DNA of 34,625 nt from Anaerolineales bacterium (lineage in GTDB: Bacteria > Chloroflexota > Anaerolineae > Anaerolineales > Villigracilaceae), in the NCBI GenBank assembly GCA_016927315.1, contig JAFGMV010000028.1, positions 1-34,625 of the forward strand, read 5' to 3'. Both the position numbers and the translations under genes were made by a program. The notes beneath the pieces are model-generated. The model had not been told where the DNA came from. It saw only the letters and a program-made list of their open reading frames with translations, and ran no database searches. This document shows, piece after piece, positions 16,014-25,026 of the stretch. The stretch's first letter is position 1, and each line of letters starts with the position of its first letter.

Positions 16014-18585
16014 TGGTATCTTCTCTCTCAGAGTTTTTTTTGATTCGGGAAGCCTTTTTCCCTGCAAGCAGTGCTGCATCAAAGACTTCACTCACTGTTT
16101 CCACAAAAATAAATTTCATCGAATTCTTAATTTCTTCCGGCACATCATCAAGATCAAGCTCATTTCGCTTTGGCAAGATCACTGTCTTCAATTTATTCCG
16201 GTGGGCGGCCAATACTTTCTCTTTGATCCCCCCCACCGGCAGTACCTGCCCTCTGAGGGTAATTTCTCCTGTCATCCCCAATCGGGACCTTACTTTCCGC
16301 CCGGATATCAGAGATACCAGGGCTGTTGCCATCGTCACCCCGGCTGATGGACCGTCTTTGGGTGTTGCGCCAGCAGGAATATGCAGATGGATATCTGACT
16401 GGCTAAAGAATTCTTCATCCAAGCCCAATTCTTTTGCCCTCGAACGAACGTAAGACAGAGCTGCCCCGGCCGATTCCTGCATCACCTTGCCAACTGAACC
16501 TGTTACCTGGAAACCTTTAGACCCTGGCATGCGCGTTGCTTCGATAAACAATACCACTCCGCCATAAGGGGTCCAGGCCAGGCCTGGTGCAACTCCGGGG
16601 ATTGAAGTTCGCAAACTGATCTCATCCGGGCCAAGGAAGATAGGGTGGTCCAGGAATTCCTCAACGAGCTCGGGGGTGATTTTATATAAGGTTCCTTCCC
16701 CTTCCGCGATCCGTGTGCCAACTTTACGGCAGATTGCTCCTATTTTTCTTTCCAGGTTTCGTACACCGGCTTCACGGGTATATTCATTGATAATTTTACG
16801 CAGACTACTCTCGCGGAATTTGATCTCTTTTGCACGCAGGCTGTTTTCGCGAATCTGACGAGGGATAAGGTAACCTTTCGCAATCGCGACCTTCTCACTC
16901 TCAGTGTACCCTGATAAAAAGATGATCTCCATCCGGTCTAATAAAGGGCCGGGGATCGTTTCCAGTGAGTTTGCCGTTGTGATAAAGAACGCCTGGGAAA
17001 GATCGTAGGCTACCTCAAGGTAGTGATCCCGGAACTCTACATTCTGTTCTGGATCCAGCACCTCCAGCAAGGCTGAAGCGGGGTCGCCGTGGAAATCAAA
17101 GACCAGCTTATCCACTTCATCCAGCATAAACACCGGATTATGCGATTCCACCCGGCGTAAAGCCTGCAAAATCCTTCCAGGCATGGCCCCGATATAGGTG
17201 CGGCGGTGGCCCCGGATCTCCGCCTCATCGCGTACTCCCCCTAACGAGATACGCACAAACCGCCGTTCCATCGCCCGAGCGATGGAACGTCCCAAGGATG
17301 TCTTCCCAACGCCGGGAGGACCGACAAAACAAAGGATCACGCCCTCGCGGTCGCGCCGAATTACATCTTCTGATTTTATGAATTCGCCCTGACGTTCCAG
17401 GCGCAGCTTCCGAATGGCAAGAAACTCCATTATCCTTTCTTTAATATCTTCCAGCCCATAATGGTCCTGATCCAATATCTGTCGTGCGTGGCCGATATCC
17501 AGATTGTCTTTGGTTGACCTGGACCATGGCAATGAAACCAGCCAGTCAAGATAAGTACGGATCACTCCATATTCAGCTGCTGCGGTGGGCAAACGCGAAA
17601 GCCGGTCCAATTCCCGAAGCGCTTGTTTATCGGCCTCCTCGGGCATCTTGGCATCATTGATCTTTCGGCGAAACTCATCAACCTCGACGGCTTGCTCATC
17701 TTTTTCCCCCAGCTCGCGTTCAATTGCTTTTAGCTGTTCCCGCAAAAAATATTCTCGTTGTACCTTCTCAATTTCCTCACGGGCTTCATTCTGGATTTTT
17801 TGACCCAGCTGCAGAACTTCGCTTTCCCTCACCAGTAATGCAATTAACTTGCGTAATTTGTCAATGGTCGACTGTAATTCCAGGATTTGTTGGGCATCTT
17901 CAAATTCAATCCGTTGGAAATTTGAAATGGTATAAACTGTCTGCAGCGGATCTTCAAGCGAAACAATCGACGCCACCAACTCTTCCGGAAACGATGGAAT
18001 TAAATCGGCAATTTGAGCAAATTGATCCCTGGCATTACGCGCCAGGGCGTCAACTTCCAGGCCTGTTTCCACTGTTTCGGGAGCTAACTCAAATTTGGCT
18101 TTCAGATAAGGTTCTTCGGCAATATAATCCCCCAGGCGAATTCGTTCGATCCCCTGAACCAACAAACGAACGGTGCCATCGGGTGCACGCAACAATCGAT
18201 GTACAGTTGCAATCACGCCGAAACCAAACAGATCTCCGGTTCCTGGCGTCTCCAAATCGGGTTTTCGAGAAGCCACCAGGCCAACCAGTTTATTGTCCCC
18301 GACAACGTCATCAATCAATTTAATCGACCGCTGCTGACCAACCGTCAGAGGCACTGCTGTATATGGATAAACAACGACTCCGCGCAACGGCAGAATCGGT
18401 AATACCTCCGGATACTTGGGAACATTGTTTGTATCGCCATCTTCTTCATTTCCTGTATTAAAATCATCGATTGCATTTATTGCGTCGAACATAGATGACA
18501 TAAACCATTCTGCCATGGAGGCGTCATTTTCCCATACCCAATCTAAAAATTTTGCTGCGCTAGAGTACCATCTTGAGGCCGGCAT
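16003..18585 (-). CDS. lon: ATP-dependent protease Lon
   Basis: Lon degrades misfolded and regulatory proteins. The 860-aa protein has an N-terminal LAN domain beginning at [15 protein letters not shown] (about residue 62), a coiled linker (about 255-290), an AAA+ domain with GPPGVGKTS (Lys428) and a serine protease domain with Ser747 in KDGPSAGV and Lys790 in GIKEK. The roughly 60 residues before the LAN domain are longer than usual. The start at 18585 has no ribosome site but lies 9 nt after TAAAAT, so a leaderless start is possible. Internal ATGs nearby are alternatives. It follows the Hsp20 gene by 23 nt. Confidence 0.95.
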   Translation of the reverse strand: MPASRWYSSAAKFLDWVWENDASMAEWFMSSMFDAINAIDDFNTGNEEDGDTNNVPKYPEVLPILPLRGVVVYPYTAVPLTVGQQRSIKLIDDVVGDNKLVGLVASRKPDLETPGTGDLFGFGVIATVHRLLRAPDGTVRLLVQGIERIRLGDYIAEEPYLKAKFELAPETVETGLEVDALARNARDQFAQIADLIPSFPEELVASIVSLEDPLQTVYTISNFQRIEFEDAQQILELQSTIDKLRKLIALLVRESEVLQLGQKIQNEAREEIEKVQREYFLREQLKAIERELGEKDEQAVEVDEFRRKINDAKMPEEADKQALRELDRLSRLPTAAAEYGVIRTYLDWLVSLPWSRSTKDNLDIGHARQILDQDHYGLEDIKERIMEFLAIRKLRLERQGEFIKSEDVIRRDREGVILCFVGPPGVGKTSLGRSIARAMERRFVRISLGGVRDEAEIRGHRRTYIGAMPGRILQALRRVESHNPVFMLDEVDKLVFDFHGDPASALLEVLDPEQNVEFRDHYLEVAYDLSQAFFITTANSLETIPGPLLDRMEIIFLSGYTESEKVAIAKGYLIPRQIRENSLRAKEIKFRESSLRKIINEYTREAGVRNLERKIGAICRKVGTRIAEGEGTLYKITPELVEEFLDHPIFLGPDEISLRTSIPGVAPGLAWTPYGGVVLFIEATRMPGSKGFQVTGSVGKVMQESAGAALSYVRSRAKELGLDEEFFSQSDIHLHIPAGATPKDGPSAGVTMATALVSLISGRKVRSRLGMTGEITLRGQVLPVGGIKEKVLAAHRNKLKTVILPKRNELDLDDVPEEIKNSMKFIFVETVSEVFDAALLAGKKASRIKKNSEREDTNGS

Positions 18586-18608
18586 TATTCCAATATTTTA
18601 TCTCTATA

Positions 18609-18998
18609 CTAATCTAATTTTGGTAAGACAATCGTTAAAAAACCATCCTGGTATTCGGCCGTTGCCTTCTCTACATCAACCTGACCGGGTATCCCGACTA
18701 CGGATGAGAACCTGCCAAATTGAATTTCCATTTGATGATATGCGCGTCGTTCCTGAATATCCTGCCGTACGCCGCGAACCACGAGGAAATTATCTTCCAT
18801 GCTCACAGAAAAATCTTCTTCCCGCAGGCCTGCTGCTTCGATCCGAACAATAAAGGATTTCTCTACCTCATACATATCGGTTGCCGGGCTCCAGGCATTT
18901 GAAAACGCATGAACATGTGGCCAACCAACAGAATGCATAACAGTATGTTGCATTTCCGAAAATGTAGAGGACTGTCGTTTTCGAATCACCCTGGGCAT
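18609..18998 (-). CDS. Small heat-shock protein (Hsp20 / alpha-crystallin)
   Basis: The product is 129 aa; ATG 18998 is chosen because AGGAG lies 7 nt upstream, while an upstream in-frame start at 19052 has no such site. The alpha-crystallin domain spans about residues 36-127, with YEVEKSFIVRIEAAGLREED, then VRGVRQDI and the A-x-x-x-DG-x-L segment ATAEYQDGFLTIVLPK. The usual C-terminal I-x-I extension is missing; the protein ends soon after the last strand. It holds unfolding proteins for refolding or degradation, which fits its position just before lon. A GC-rich hairpin lies in its leader. Confidence 0.93.
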   Translation of the reverse strand: MPRVIRKRQSSTFSEMQHTVMHSVGWPHVHAFSNAWSPATDMYEVEKSFIVRIEAAGLREEDFSVSMEDNFLVVRGVRQDIQERRAYHQMEIQFGRFSSVVGIPGQVDVEKATAEYQDGFLTIVLPKLD

Positions 18999-19013
18999 AC
19001 TACTTCTCCTGTT

Positions 19014-19068
19014 GGCGCCGGATACCTGGCGCCCCTGAATCCCTAAAAGCAATCCAAGCAGTTGTCAA
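19014..19068 (-). promoter_or_regulatory. Candidate promoter and leader hairpin of hsp20
   Basis: On the minus strand a perfect -35 box TTGACA (19068-19063) is followed at 17 bp by a poor -10 (TAGGGA). Next comes GGCGCC-8 nt-GGCGCC (19033-19014), which can form a GC-rich stem ending 3 nt before the AGGAG site. No CIRCE element is seen. The weak -10 could mean a different sigma factor. Confidence 0.35.
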
Positions 19069-19116
19069 ACATCATTGCAGCCGGAACAACTCCGGTTTGG
19101 GTAGACAAATATATTC

Positions 19117-19192
19117 TGGCGCCCCCGGCGAGATTCGAACTCACAACCTTGTGCTTAGAAGGCACCTGCTCTGTCCATTGAGCTACGGGGGC
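19117..19192 (-). tRNA. tRNA-Arg (UCU)
   Basis: The minus strand folds as a full cloverleaf. The acceptor stem GCCCCCG pairs with CGGGGGC, the D arm is GCTC/GAGC, the anticodon loop CTTCTAA has anticodon TCT, and the T loop reads TTCGAAT. The discriminator base is G and CCA is encoded. It begins 14 nt past the stop of the 144-aa gene, so it may share that transcript. A CCGGA-ACAAC-TCCGG stem (19081-19095) follows it. Confidence 0.95.
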
Positions 19193-19206
19193 AATATACA
19201 ATAGAG

Positions 19207-19641
19207 TTAACTCGACTTTGGACGTAGACCGCGATACACACGTGGTCCTGAAATCGTCTTCAGTATGGTCTCGGCTGGACGTTTTAATCTCGCTCCCAAT
19301 TCCTGTGAATTCATCGGTGTGTTACCATTCGTCAGGAACATACGAAAAATCGCTTCAACCAAGGCTGTCTGCTGCGTCAGGAATTCAGGCTGCCGGGCAC
19401 AGTGACTCATCAAGATATGCTGCACCCCATCAACCAATTTGACTTCCGCGGTTACTGGATCTATCCAGTCCACCTTTTGATCATCCTGTATCTCCGCAAG
19501 CGCTTCCTGGTGTTCGCTGCACAATAAAGAACGCATATATACACGCCAATCACGGTCATTAAACTTCCACCAATCAAAATCAATATGAAAGGGGGTTTCC
19601 AAGGTTGGTTTTATCAGACTAAATCGTTTGACATCATTCAT
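19207..19641 (-). CDS. Unrecognised 144-aa protein, partner of the 529-aa protein
   Basis: I do not recognise this protein as a named family. Its ATG follows the TAA of the 529-aa gene directly (TAAATG), so the two are translated together. Residues 18-35 are Trp/Asp-rich (FHIDFDWWKFNDRDWRVY). Residues 30-85 hold two Cys and a His-Cys pair in a mixed alpha/beta part. Residues about 88-138 look like a winged helix: EAIFRMFLTN, then SQELGARLKRPAETILKTI, then GPRVYRGLRP. That suggests DNA or protein binding, by inference only. tRNA-Arg follows 14 nt past the stop. Confidence 0.8.
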   Translation of the reverse strand: MNDVKRFSLIKPTLETPFHIDFDWWKFNDRDWRVYMRSLLCSEHQEALAEIQDDQKVDWIDPVTAEVKLVDGVQHILMSHCARQPEFLTQQTALVEAIFRMFLTNGNTPMNSQELGARLKRPAETILKTISGPRVYRGLRPKSS

Positions 19642-21231
19642 TTATACATCACCAGGATTATTATCTTTCAACCGGAAATGCAAATCGCCAACATGTATTA
19701 CGTCCGGATTGGCTGCCAGGATGCTGAAGAGCGGACCAGGAGGGCAGCGGCGAATAATATTGACTGCTGAATACAATTCTTCTGCGTGAACATGACCTTG
19801 TGGATTTAGTTTAGTCAGCTCTTGCATCAGCGTTAGGACAATCTTTTCCAGGGGCTGCTTCTTTTTATTCAGTTTTTCCCAGATTTGATCAATCGCGTCT
19901 ACATCCGGAATGGCTACTGCCATGCGTTCATTAAAATCAACTGATACCACCTGCTTCAATAAGGCAAAAACCAGAACTTCATCGGTCCCTACCAGGGCAG
20001 TACGCATCCAGTCCCGGTATGTTCGCGTCGATATTGCAGTAACTACAACCTCTCCGGGAGTATCCCCATGGCGAATACTGATCAGGCCGCCAGGGATCAA
20101 CTCCTTGGCTTCATACCATTCCCGCAGGCCAAACACATAATGCTGGTCCCGAACAACCCAACCAGGCATATGTTCGCCCGTATCACCATCGATCAAAGTA
20201 AAACGTATTCTGGATGTTTCATAGGCTGTCGGGAAAAATGGCCTGACGTCTTTTGATAGCGGCAGGGACCCTACCCTCCAATGAGGATAAATCAATTTAA
20301 CAACAACCGCTTCCTCGTCTACTGCCGCACTATCCACATCACTTAACTCATCACCAAGCTGTCGTTCAAGGGTTTTCATCTCTTCCGTAATCAGGGATCG
20401 ATCATACGCGATCGGTTCATACTTCAGATACGCAGGTGTTTGTTGAACTCCTTCCGGTTCCAGACGTTTCAGGCACCAGAGCACCTGGCCGGCTGGCCCA
20501 ACTTCATCAAAACGCTCATCTTCCTGCAAGGCATAATTCAAAGAGAACTCTGCCAGTTTGGAGTTTGCTTCATCAAGGAAACCGATCTCTTTTAATAACT
20601 CCGAGGCCGCGAGCGGCTCACCACTGGCCACATCCAATACAGCCTCAGCCAGATTAAGATGCCCCATATTGATGTCCATAAGCAATGGGCGAGGAAACCA
20701 ACGTCCGGCAATACAAACTGAGTTTTCATCCTCTTCCATGGCTGCATTTAACTTTTCTTCCGGTGCAGGACCAATTGCTTCGAGAATGGATTTCAGGTTG
20801 AAAGCCTCATCTCCCGGTGGATTTTCTGAAACCTGGTTCAGCTTATGTTCAAGCAGGCCGGCAGAAAATAACCGTTCCTCTCCATCTTCCATCGTGACAG
20901 TCAATACCTCAAATTCTCCAACATCTGGATTGAATCCAGGCCGAACATCTTCAACCTTTGCTTTGCTCCAAGATAATGCAGGGAATACAAGCGTATCCCC
21001 TTTTGAATAGTTCTCTTTCGGCAGATAAATCTGACCCCCACCCTGTCTTTCTTCCAATTGGGTTTCCTTTTCAATCCGAATCCGTTCAGTTACCAGTACT
21101 TCCAGCAGCTCGGAAACAGTTAATGGTGTTTCCAACTCAAATAAATGATTGTTGATAAAATTAATATCTTGTGCTGTAACCTGGAATGCTTTCCAATAGT
21201 CTTCAGGTAAAGAAAAGGGAACGTTCGTCAT
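19642..21231 (-). CDS. Unrecognised 529-aa protein with several winged-helix-like segments
   Basis: I cannot name this protein. Three stretches look like small winged-helix modules of HARE-HTH type: about residues 22-60 (LTVSELLEVLV), 190-258 (AASELLKEIGF, then EDERFDEVGPAGQVLWCLKRL) and 455-522 (VHAEELYSAV, ending NPDVIHVGDLHFRL). Between them lie two beta-rich blocks (about 65-125 and 308-400) that share a loose pattern with DVRP and a Glu/Asp-Gly hairpin. No enzymatic motif, signal peptide or membrane segment is seen. The ATG has only a weak AAGG site; a TATAAT lies at 21306-21301 on this strand. It diverges from the korAB regulator gene. Confidence 0.8.
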   Translation of the reverse strand: MTNVPFSLPEDYWKAFQVTAQDINFINNHLFELETPLTVSELLEVLVTERIRIEKETQLEERQGGGQIYLPKENYSKGDTLVFPALSWSKAKVEDVRPGFNPDVGEFEVLTVTMEDGEERLFSAGLLEHKLNQVSENPPGDEAFNLKSILEAIGPAPEEKLNAAMEEDENSVCIAGRWFPRPLLMDINMGHLNLAEAVLDVASGEPLAASELLKEIGFLDEANSKLAEFSLNYALQEDERFDEVGPAGQVLWCLKRLEPEGVQQTPAYLKYEPIAYDRSLITEEMKTLERQLGDELSDVDSAAVDEEAVVVKLIYPHWRVGSLPLSKDVRPFFPTAYETSRIRFTLIDGDTGEHMPGWVVRDQHYVFGLREWYEAKELIPGGLISIRHGDTPGEVVVTAISTRTYRDWMRTALVGTDEVLVFALLKQVVSVDFNERMAVAIPDVDAIDQIWEKLNKKKQPLEKIVLTLMQELTKLNPQGHVHAEELYSAVNIIRRCPPGPLFSILAANPDVIHVGDLHFRLKDNNPGDV

Positions 21232-21373
21232 AGCTGCCTTATTGATCTACGTATTTTTATGTTTTCTCGCGAACTCTGAAGCTGCGAATAACAGAACATA
21301 ATTATACACTAGCTTGCGAAATCTTCCACAAACAACGGTCTAAAATTACTCGGCCTTTCCACTCAAATGATTG

Positions 21374-21400
21374 GGGTGGGATTAAATCGAAATCCCACCC
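21374..21400. repeat. 10-bp-stem inverted repeat in the divergent spacer
   Basis: GGGTGGGATT (21374-21383) and AATCCCACCC (21391-21400) are perfect reverse complements with a 7-nt loop. It ends 5 nt before the -35 box of the regulator promoter. No T-run follows on either strand, so it is not an ordinary terminator. It may be an upstream control site; its role is unknown. Confidence 0.5.
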
Positions 21401-21405
21401 AGGTC

Positions 21406-21434
21406 TTGACTCTAATTCCGGCAAGTATTATACT
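21406..21434 (+). promoter_or_regulatory. Sigma70-type promoter of the regulator-korAB operon
   Basis: TTGACT (21406-21411), a 17-bp spacer and TATACT (21429-21434) match the consensus closely. Transcription should start near 21441, about 32 nt before the regulator ATG. No Shine-Dalgarno sequence precedes that ATG. Confidence 0.75.
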
Positions 21435-21441
21435 AGATTGG

Positions 21442-21455
21442 TAAGATTTATCTTA
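21442..21455. promoter_or_regulatory. Palindrome at the regulator transcription start, candidate operator
   Basis: TAAGAT-TT-ATCTTA is a perfect palindrome with its first base at the expected start of transcription. It lies inside a wider inverted repeat, ATTGGTA (21437-21443) with TACCAAT (21468-21474), that reaches the start codon. A repressor bound here would block the promoter, so self-control by the encoded regulator is likely. Confidence 0.55.
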
Positions 21456-21472
21456 TTAATCTGATAATACCA

Positions 21473-22159
21473 ATGCCGACATTTGATAATTCAATTCACA
21501 ATACGTTATCTGGGTTTATACGCTATCTGGCGCATTGTAACCATACAGAAGACAACCTCCCCGCCTTATCCCATCTCAGCCAGAAGTTAAATATTAGTGT
21601 ACCAACTCTTCGTGAACAACTTGAAGTTGCGCGCGCCATGGGACTGGTAGAAGTTCGACCCAGAACCGGTATAAAAAGACTCCCTTATTCATTTACACCG
21701 GCCGTAAAGCTTAGTCTGTCGTATGCAATAACCAGGGATGAAGATTTCTTTCTGCACTTTGCCAACCTGAGAAAACACATTGAACTGATCTACTGGCAGG
21801 AAGCCGTTGATAAACTGACAGACCAGGACAAAGAAAGTCTTCAAACCCAGTTAAAAACTGCCCAACAGAAACTCAATCGCTCACCTGTTCAAATACCCCA
21901 CCAGGAACACCGCCAACTTCATACAACCATCTTCAGCCGACTGGGTAATCCCTTTGTTTCCGGAATATTAGAGGCCTACTGGGATGCGTATGAATTGATT
22001 GGCCTGAATGTCCTGACCGAACTCGATTATCTAAAAGAAATGTGGCGCTATCACAGTATTATGGTTGAATCAATCTGCAATAATGACATTGAAACTGGCT
22101 ATAAAGCCTTAAATGACCACGTTGATCTGTTATACCAACGAGCAGTCTCTAACAAATAG
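21473..22159 (+). CDS. GntR/FadR-like transcription regulator (FCD type)
   Basis: The product is 228 aa. Residues 1-72 form a winged helix: LPALSHLSQKLNISVPTLREQLEVARAMGL is the recognition region, followed by a wing with VEVRPRTGIKRL. Residues about 80-225 are all-helical, in the style of the FCD ligand domain. HRQLHTTIFSRLGNPFVSGIL and the later YHSIMVESICNNDIETGYKALNDHV carry the spaced His residues that often bind metal or an organic acid. The usual N-terminal GntR motif is weak, so the assignment is by overall plan. The stop is 7 nt before korA, so it probably controls korAB in answer to a 2-oxo or related acid. Confidence 0.82.
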   Translation: MPTFDNSIHNTLSGFIRYLAHCNHTEDNLPALSHLSQKLNISVPTLREQLEVARAMGLVEVRPRTGIKRLPYSFTPAVKLSLSYAITRDEDFFLHFANLRKHIELIYWQEAVDKLTDQDKESLQTQLKTAQQKLNRSPVQIPHQEHRQLHTTIFSRLGNPFVSGILEAYWDAYELIGLNVLTELDYLKEMWRYHSIMVESICNNDIETGYKALNDHVDLLYQRAVSNK

Positions 22160-22166
22160 AGGAGAT

Positions 22167-23963
22167 ATGACCGACAAAATTGTGAACGACTTTTCTATTA
22201 TCGTGGGAACCGTTAATGGCTCTGGGAGCCAGACAGCGAACACAACCGTTTTGAGGGCGCTTTTCCGAATGGGAATTCCAGTCTCTGGAAAAAACCTTTT
22301 CCCATCCAACATTCAAGGCTTGCCAACCTGGTATACCATTCGAGTTAATGAGAATGGTTTTGTCGGTAGAAGTGACAAGCATGAAATCGTCATCGCCATG
22401 AATCCAGCTTCGTTTGTCAAAGACCTGGCAGACACTTCCTCCGGAGGCGCTTTCTTCTACTCCGATGACATCAAGTTTGATATCAAGCGCGATGATATTG
22501 CTGCCTATCCGATGCCAGTCAAAGAGATTATCAAATCACACGATATCCCTTCCAACCTGAGAACCATGGTTTCCAATATGGTCTATGTTGGGGTGTTAGC
22601 CCAAATGATCGGCATCAAATTTGAAAAAATTGTGGAAGCGCTGGAATTTCATTTCAAAGGTAAACAAAAGCCTATCGATCTAAACACCAGTGTTGTCAAG
22701 TCAAGCATGGATTGGGCGAAAGATAATCTTGAAAAGAAAGACCCTTTCCGGGCTGAAACCTCAAACAAAACCGAAGGGCTGATCATGACGGACGGCAACA
22801 CCGCTGCCGCGCTGGGGTCGATCTATGGGGGGGTACAGTTCGCCGCCTGGTATCCGATCACCCCTGCCACCAGCCTTGCGGAAGCACTACATGATTACCT
22901 GCCAATCCTGAGGAAGACCAAAGACGGCAAAAATACATTTGCTGTTGTCCAGGCTGAAGACGAACTTTCTGCAATCGGTATGACAATTGGAGCCGGATGG
23001 TCCGGGCTGCGCGCCATGACATCCACCTCCGGTCCTGGCTTGAGTCTGATGACCGAATTTGCCGGCTTCGCCTACTACGCTGAAATACCAATTGTCGTCT
23101 GGGACGTCCAACGCGTTGGTCCAAGTACGGGACTGCCTACCCGAACTTCCCAGGGTGATATCTCATTTGTCAACTACCTGGGACATGGTGATACCCACCA
23201 GGTGATCTTAATCCCCGGAAGCGTAAATGAGTGCTTTGAATTTGGTTGGAAGGCGTTTGATATTGCAGAACACCTTCAGGCGCCGGTCTTCGTTCTCAGC
23301 GACCTGGATTTTGGGATGAACCAGTGGATGACCGAACCATTTGAGTACCCGGATCAGCCAATGGACCGCGGCAAGCTCCTCTGGGAAGCTGATCTCGATA
23401 AAATTAAAAACCGATGGGGACGCTACCTTGATATCGATGGCGATGGCATTCCCTACCGCACCGTTCCAGGCAATCGGCATCCAAATTCAGCATATTTCCT
23501 GCGGGGTACCGGTCATGATGATTACGGGAATTACACAGAAGATGCGGCAGATTGGGTAAAGCTGATGGCTCGCCTGGTAAAAAAATATGAAACGGCACGC
23601 GAAATAGTGCCCAAACCCGTTATAGAGTCAACGAAAGGGGCCGAGGTTGGGATCATCGCCTACGGTTCTACCGGGCCGGCGATTGAAGAAACACGTCACG
23701 TGGTCGCCCGCGAGGCAGGAATAAAAACTGATTTCTTGAGACTGCGCTCCATCCCATTTACCGATACAATCAAGGACTTCATCAGGGATCATAAAACAAC
23801 CTATGTTGTTGAAATGAACCGGGATGGTCAGGTTCACCAGTTACTGACTTTGGAATATCCCGAATTCTCTACAAAACTGATCTCGATCGCTCGACTGGAT
23901 GGTTTACCTGCCGCAGCCAGCTGGATTATTGGTCCGATCATTGATAAGGAGACGAAAAAATGA
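22167..23963 (+). CDS. korA: 2-oxoacid:ferredoxin oxidoreductase, fused gamma-alpha subunit
   Basis: The product is 598 aa from ATG 22167, which has AGAGGAG 5 nt upstream; an in-frame start at 22113 would lie inside the regulator gene. Residues 1-190 are the gamma domain (FSIIVGTVNGSGSQTANTTVLRALFRMGIPV). Residues about 205-598 are the alpha domain with YPITPATSLAEAL for substrate and cofactor contact, TSTSGPGLSLMTE, and GLPTRTSQGD. With KorB it oxidises a 2-oxoacid and CoA to acyl-CoA and CO2 and reduces ferredoxin. The gamma-alpha fusion and lack of a separate ferredoxin subunit match the two-subunit KorAB type. Which 2-oxoacid is used cannot be told from the sequence. Confidence 0.92.
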   Translation: MTDKIVNDFSIIVGTVNGSGSQTANTTVLRALFRMGIPVSGKNLFPSNIQGLPTWYTIRVNENGFVGRSDKHEIVIAMNPASFVKDLADTSSGGAFFYSDDIKFDIKRDDIAAYPMPVKEIIKSHDIPSNLRTMVSNMVYVGVLAQMIGIKFEKIVEALEFHFKGKQKPIDLNTSVVKSSMDWAKDNLEKKDPFRAETSNKTEGLIMTDGNTAAALGSIYGGVQFAAWYPITPATSLAEALHDYLPILRKTKDGKNTFAVVQAEDELSAIGMTIGAGWSGLRAMTSTSGPGLSLMTEFAGFAYYAEIPIVVWDVQRVGPSTGLPTRTSQGDISFVNYLGHGDTHQVILIPGSVNECFEFGWKAFDIAEHLQAPVFVLSDLDFGMNQWMTEPFEYPDQPMDRGKLLWEADLDKIKNRWGRYLDIDGDGIPYRTVPGNRHPNSAYFLRGTGHDDYGNYTEDAADWVKLMARLVKKYETAREIVPKPVIESTKGAEVGIIAYGSTGPAIEETRHVVAREAGIKTDFLRLRSIPFTDTIKDFIRDHKTTYVVEMNRDGQVHQLLTLEYPEFSTKLISIARLDGLPAAASWIIGPIIDKETKK

Positions 23964-25012
23964 GCCAGGAACTAAAAATGGCAGACAAACCCACACCAAC
24001 TGAGAACAAAGTTGGGCTCACCAAGCAGGATTATCGCGGCGCTCCCAGCACCCTTTGCCAGGGATGTGGGCACAATTCCATCGCCAGCCAGATTGTCTCC
24101 GCCTGCTATGAAATGAATGTTGTTCCCGAAGACATCATTAAACTCAGCGGAATTGGTTGTTCCAGCAAAAGCCCGGCCTACTTTATGAACCGGTCCTTCG
24201 GCCTCAATGGACTGCACGGACGCATGCCTTCGCTCGCCACAGGAGCCTTGTTTGCTGATACGGGATTACGCGGGATTGGTGTCAGCGGGGATGGTGATTC
24301 AGCCAGTATTGGGATGGGTCAGTTCAAGCACGCCGTACGCCGGAATATTCCTATGGTGTACATTATCGAGAATAACGGGGTCTATGGTCTCACGAAAGGC
24401 CAGTTCTCTGCAACAGCCGAGGTCGGGCTCAAACTTAAGCACCACGGTACCAATACTTACATGCCGGTTGACATCGCCTGGGAAGCACTGGTGGGAAATG
24501 CCTCCTTCGTAGCCCGTTCATTTGCCGGGGATCCCAAGCAGGTCAAGGAACTGATCAAAGCGGCGATTGGTCACAATGGCATTGCAGTCCTCGATATTAT
24601 CAGCCCTTGTGTAACCTTCAACAACCAGGACGATGCATATCACTCCTACTCATGGGGTCGCACGCACGAAGTGGCCCTGCATGAGTTGTCCTACGTGCCC
24701 CCCGCCGATGAAATCATGATCGAGTACCAGGAAGGCGAAGAAATCGATATTGAACTGCACGACGGCTCTTTTATCCTCCTGAAAAAACTGGAACAAGAAT
24801 ATGATCCGACCAACCGCGCTGAAGCGATCAGGATCCTGGAAGAAGCTAACTCCTGTGACTGCCTGATCACCGGCCTGATCTACGTCAACCCAAGCAAACC
24901 AACCCTGACAGAAAAGTACAACCTGGTCGACAAACCGCTGAACCGGTTGACAGATGCAGATCTACGCCCAAACCCGGCTACGATCAAAGAAATAAACGCT
25001 TTGATGTTCTAG
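23960..25012 (+). CDS. korB: 2-oxoacid:ferredoxin oxidoreductase, beta subunit
   Basis: The beta subunit (350 aa) carries thiamine diphosphate and a [4Fe-4S] cluster. The cluster ligands fit Cys33 and Cys36 (LCQGCGH), Cys67 (GIGCSSK) and Cys217 (SPCVTF). The thiamine site is GDGDSASIG (from Gly110) through IIENNGVYGLTKGQFSAT. The ATG overlaps the korA stop (ATGA) with GGAGACG upstream, so the subunits are made in step. After residue 240 there is an extended C-terminal region with an acidic stretch (EYQEGEEIDIELHDGS). A strong hairpin terminator closes the operon. Confidence 0.93.
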   Translation: MSQELKMADKPTPTENKVGLTKQDYRGAPSTLCQGCGHNSIASQIVSACYEMNVVPEDIIKLSGIGCSSKSPAYFMNRSFGLNGLHGRMPSLATGALFADTGLRGIGVSGDGDSASIGMGQFKHAVRRNIPMVYIIENNGVYGLTKGQFSATAEVGLKLKHHGTNTYMPVDIAWEALVGNASFVARSFAGDPKQVKELIKAAIGHNGIAVLDIISPCVTFNNQDDAYHSYSWGRTHEVALHELSYVPPADEIMIEYQEGEEIDIELHDGSFILLKKLEQEYDPTNRAEAIRILEEANSCDCLITGLIYVNPSKPTLTEKYNLVDKPLNRLTDADLRPNPATIKEINALMF

Positions 25013-25026
25013 GAACGGCACAAAAG

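Noticed and set aside
21437..21474. ATTGGTA/TACCAAT pair as one FadR-type half-site pair
   Set aside because: The arms are 24 bp apart, too far for a single GntR dimer; the inner 14-bp palindrome is the better operator candidate.
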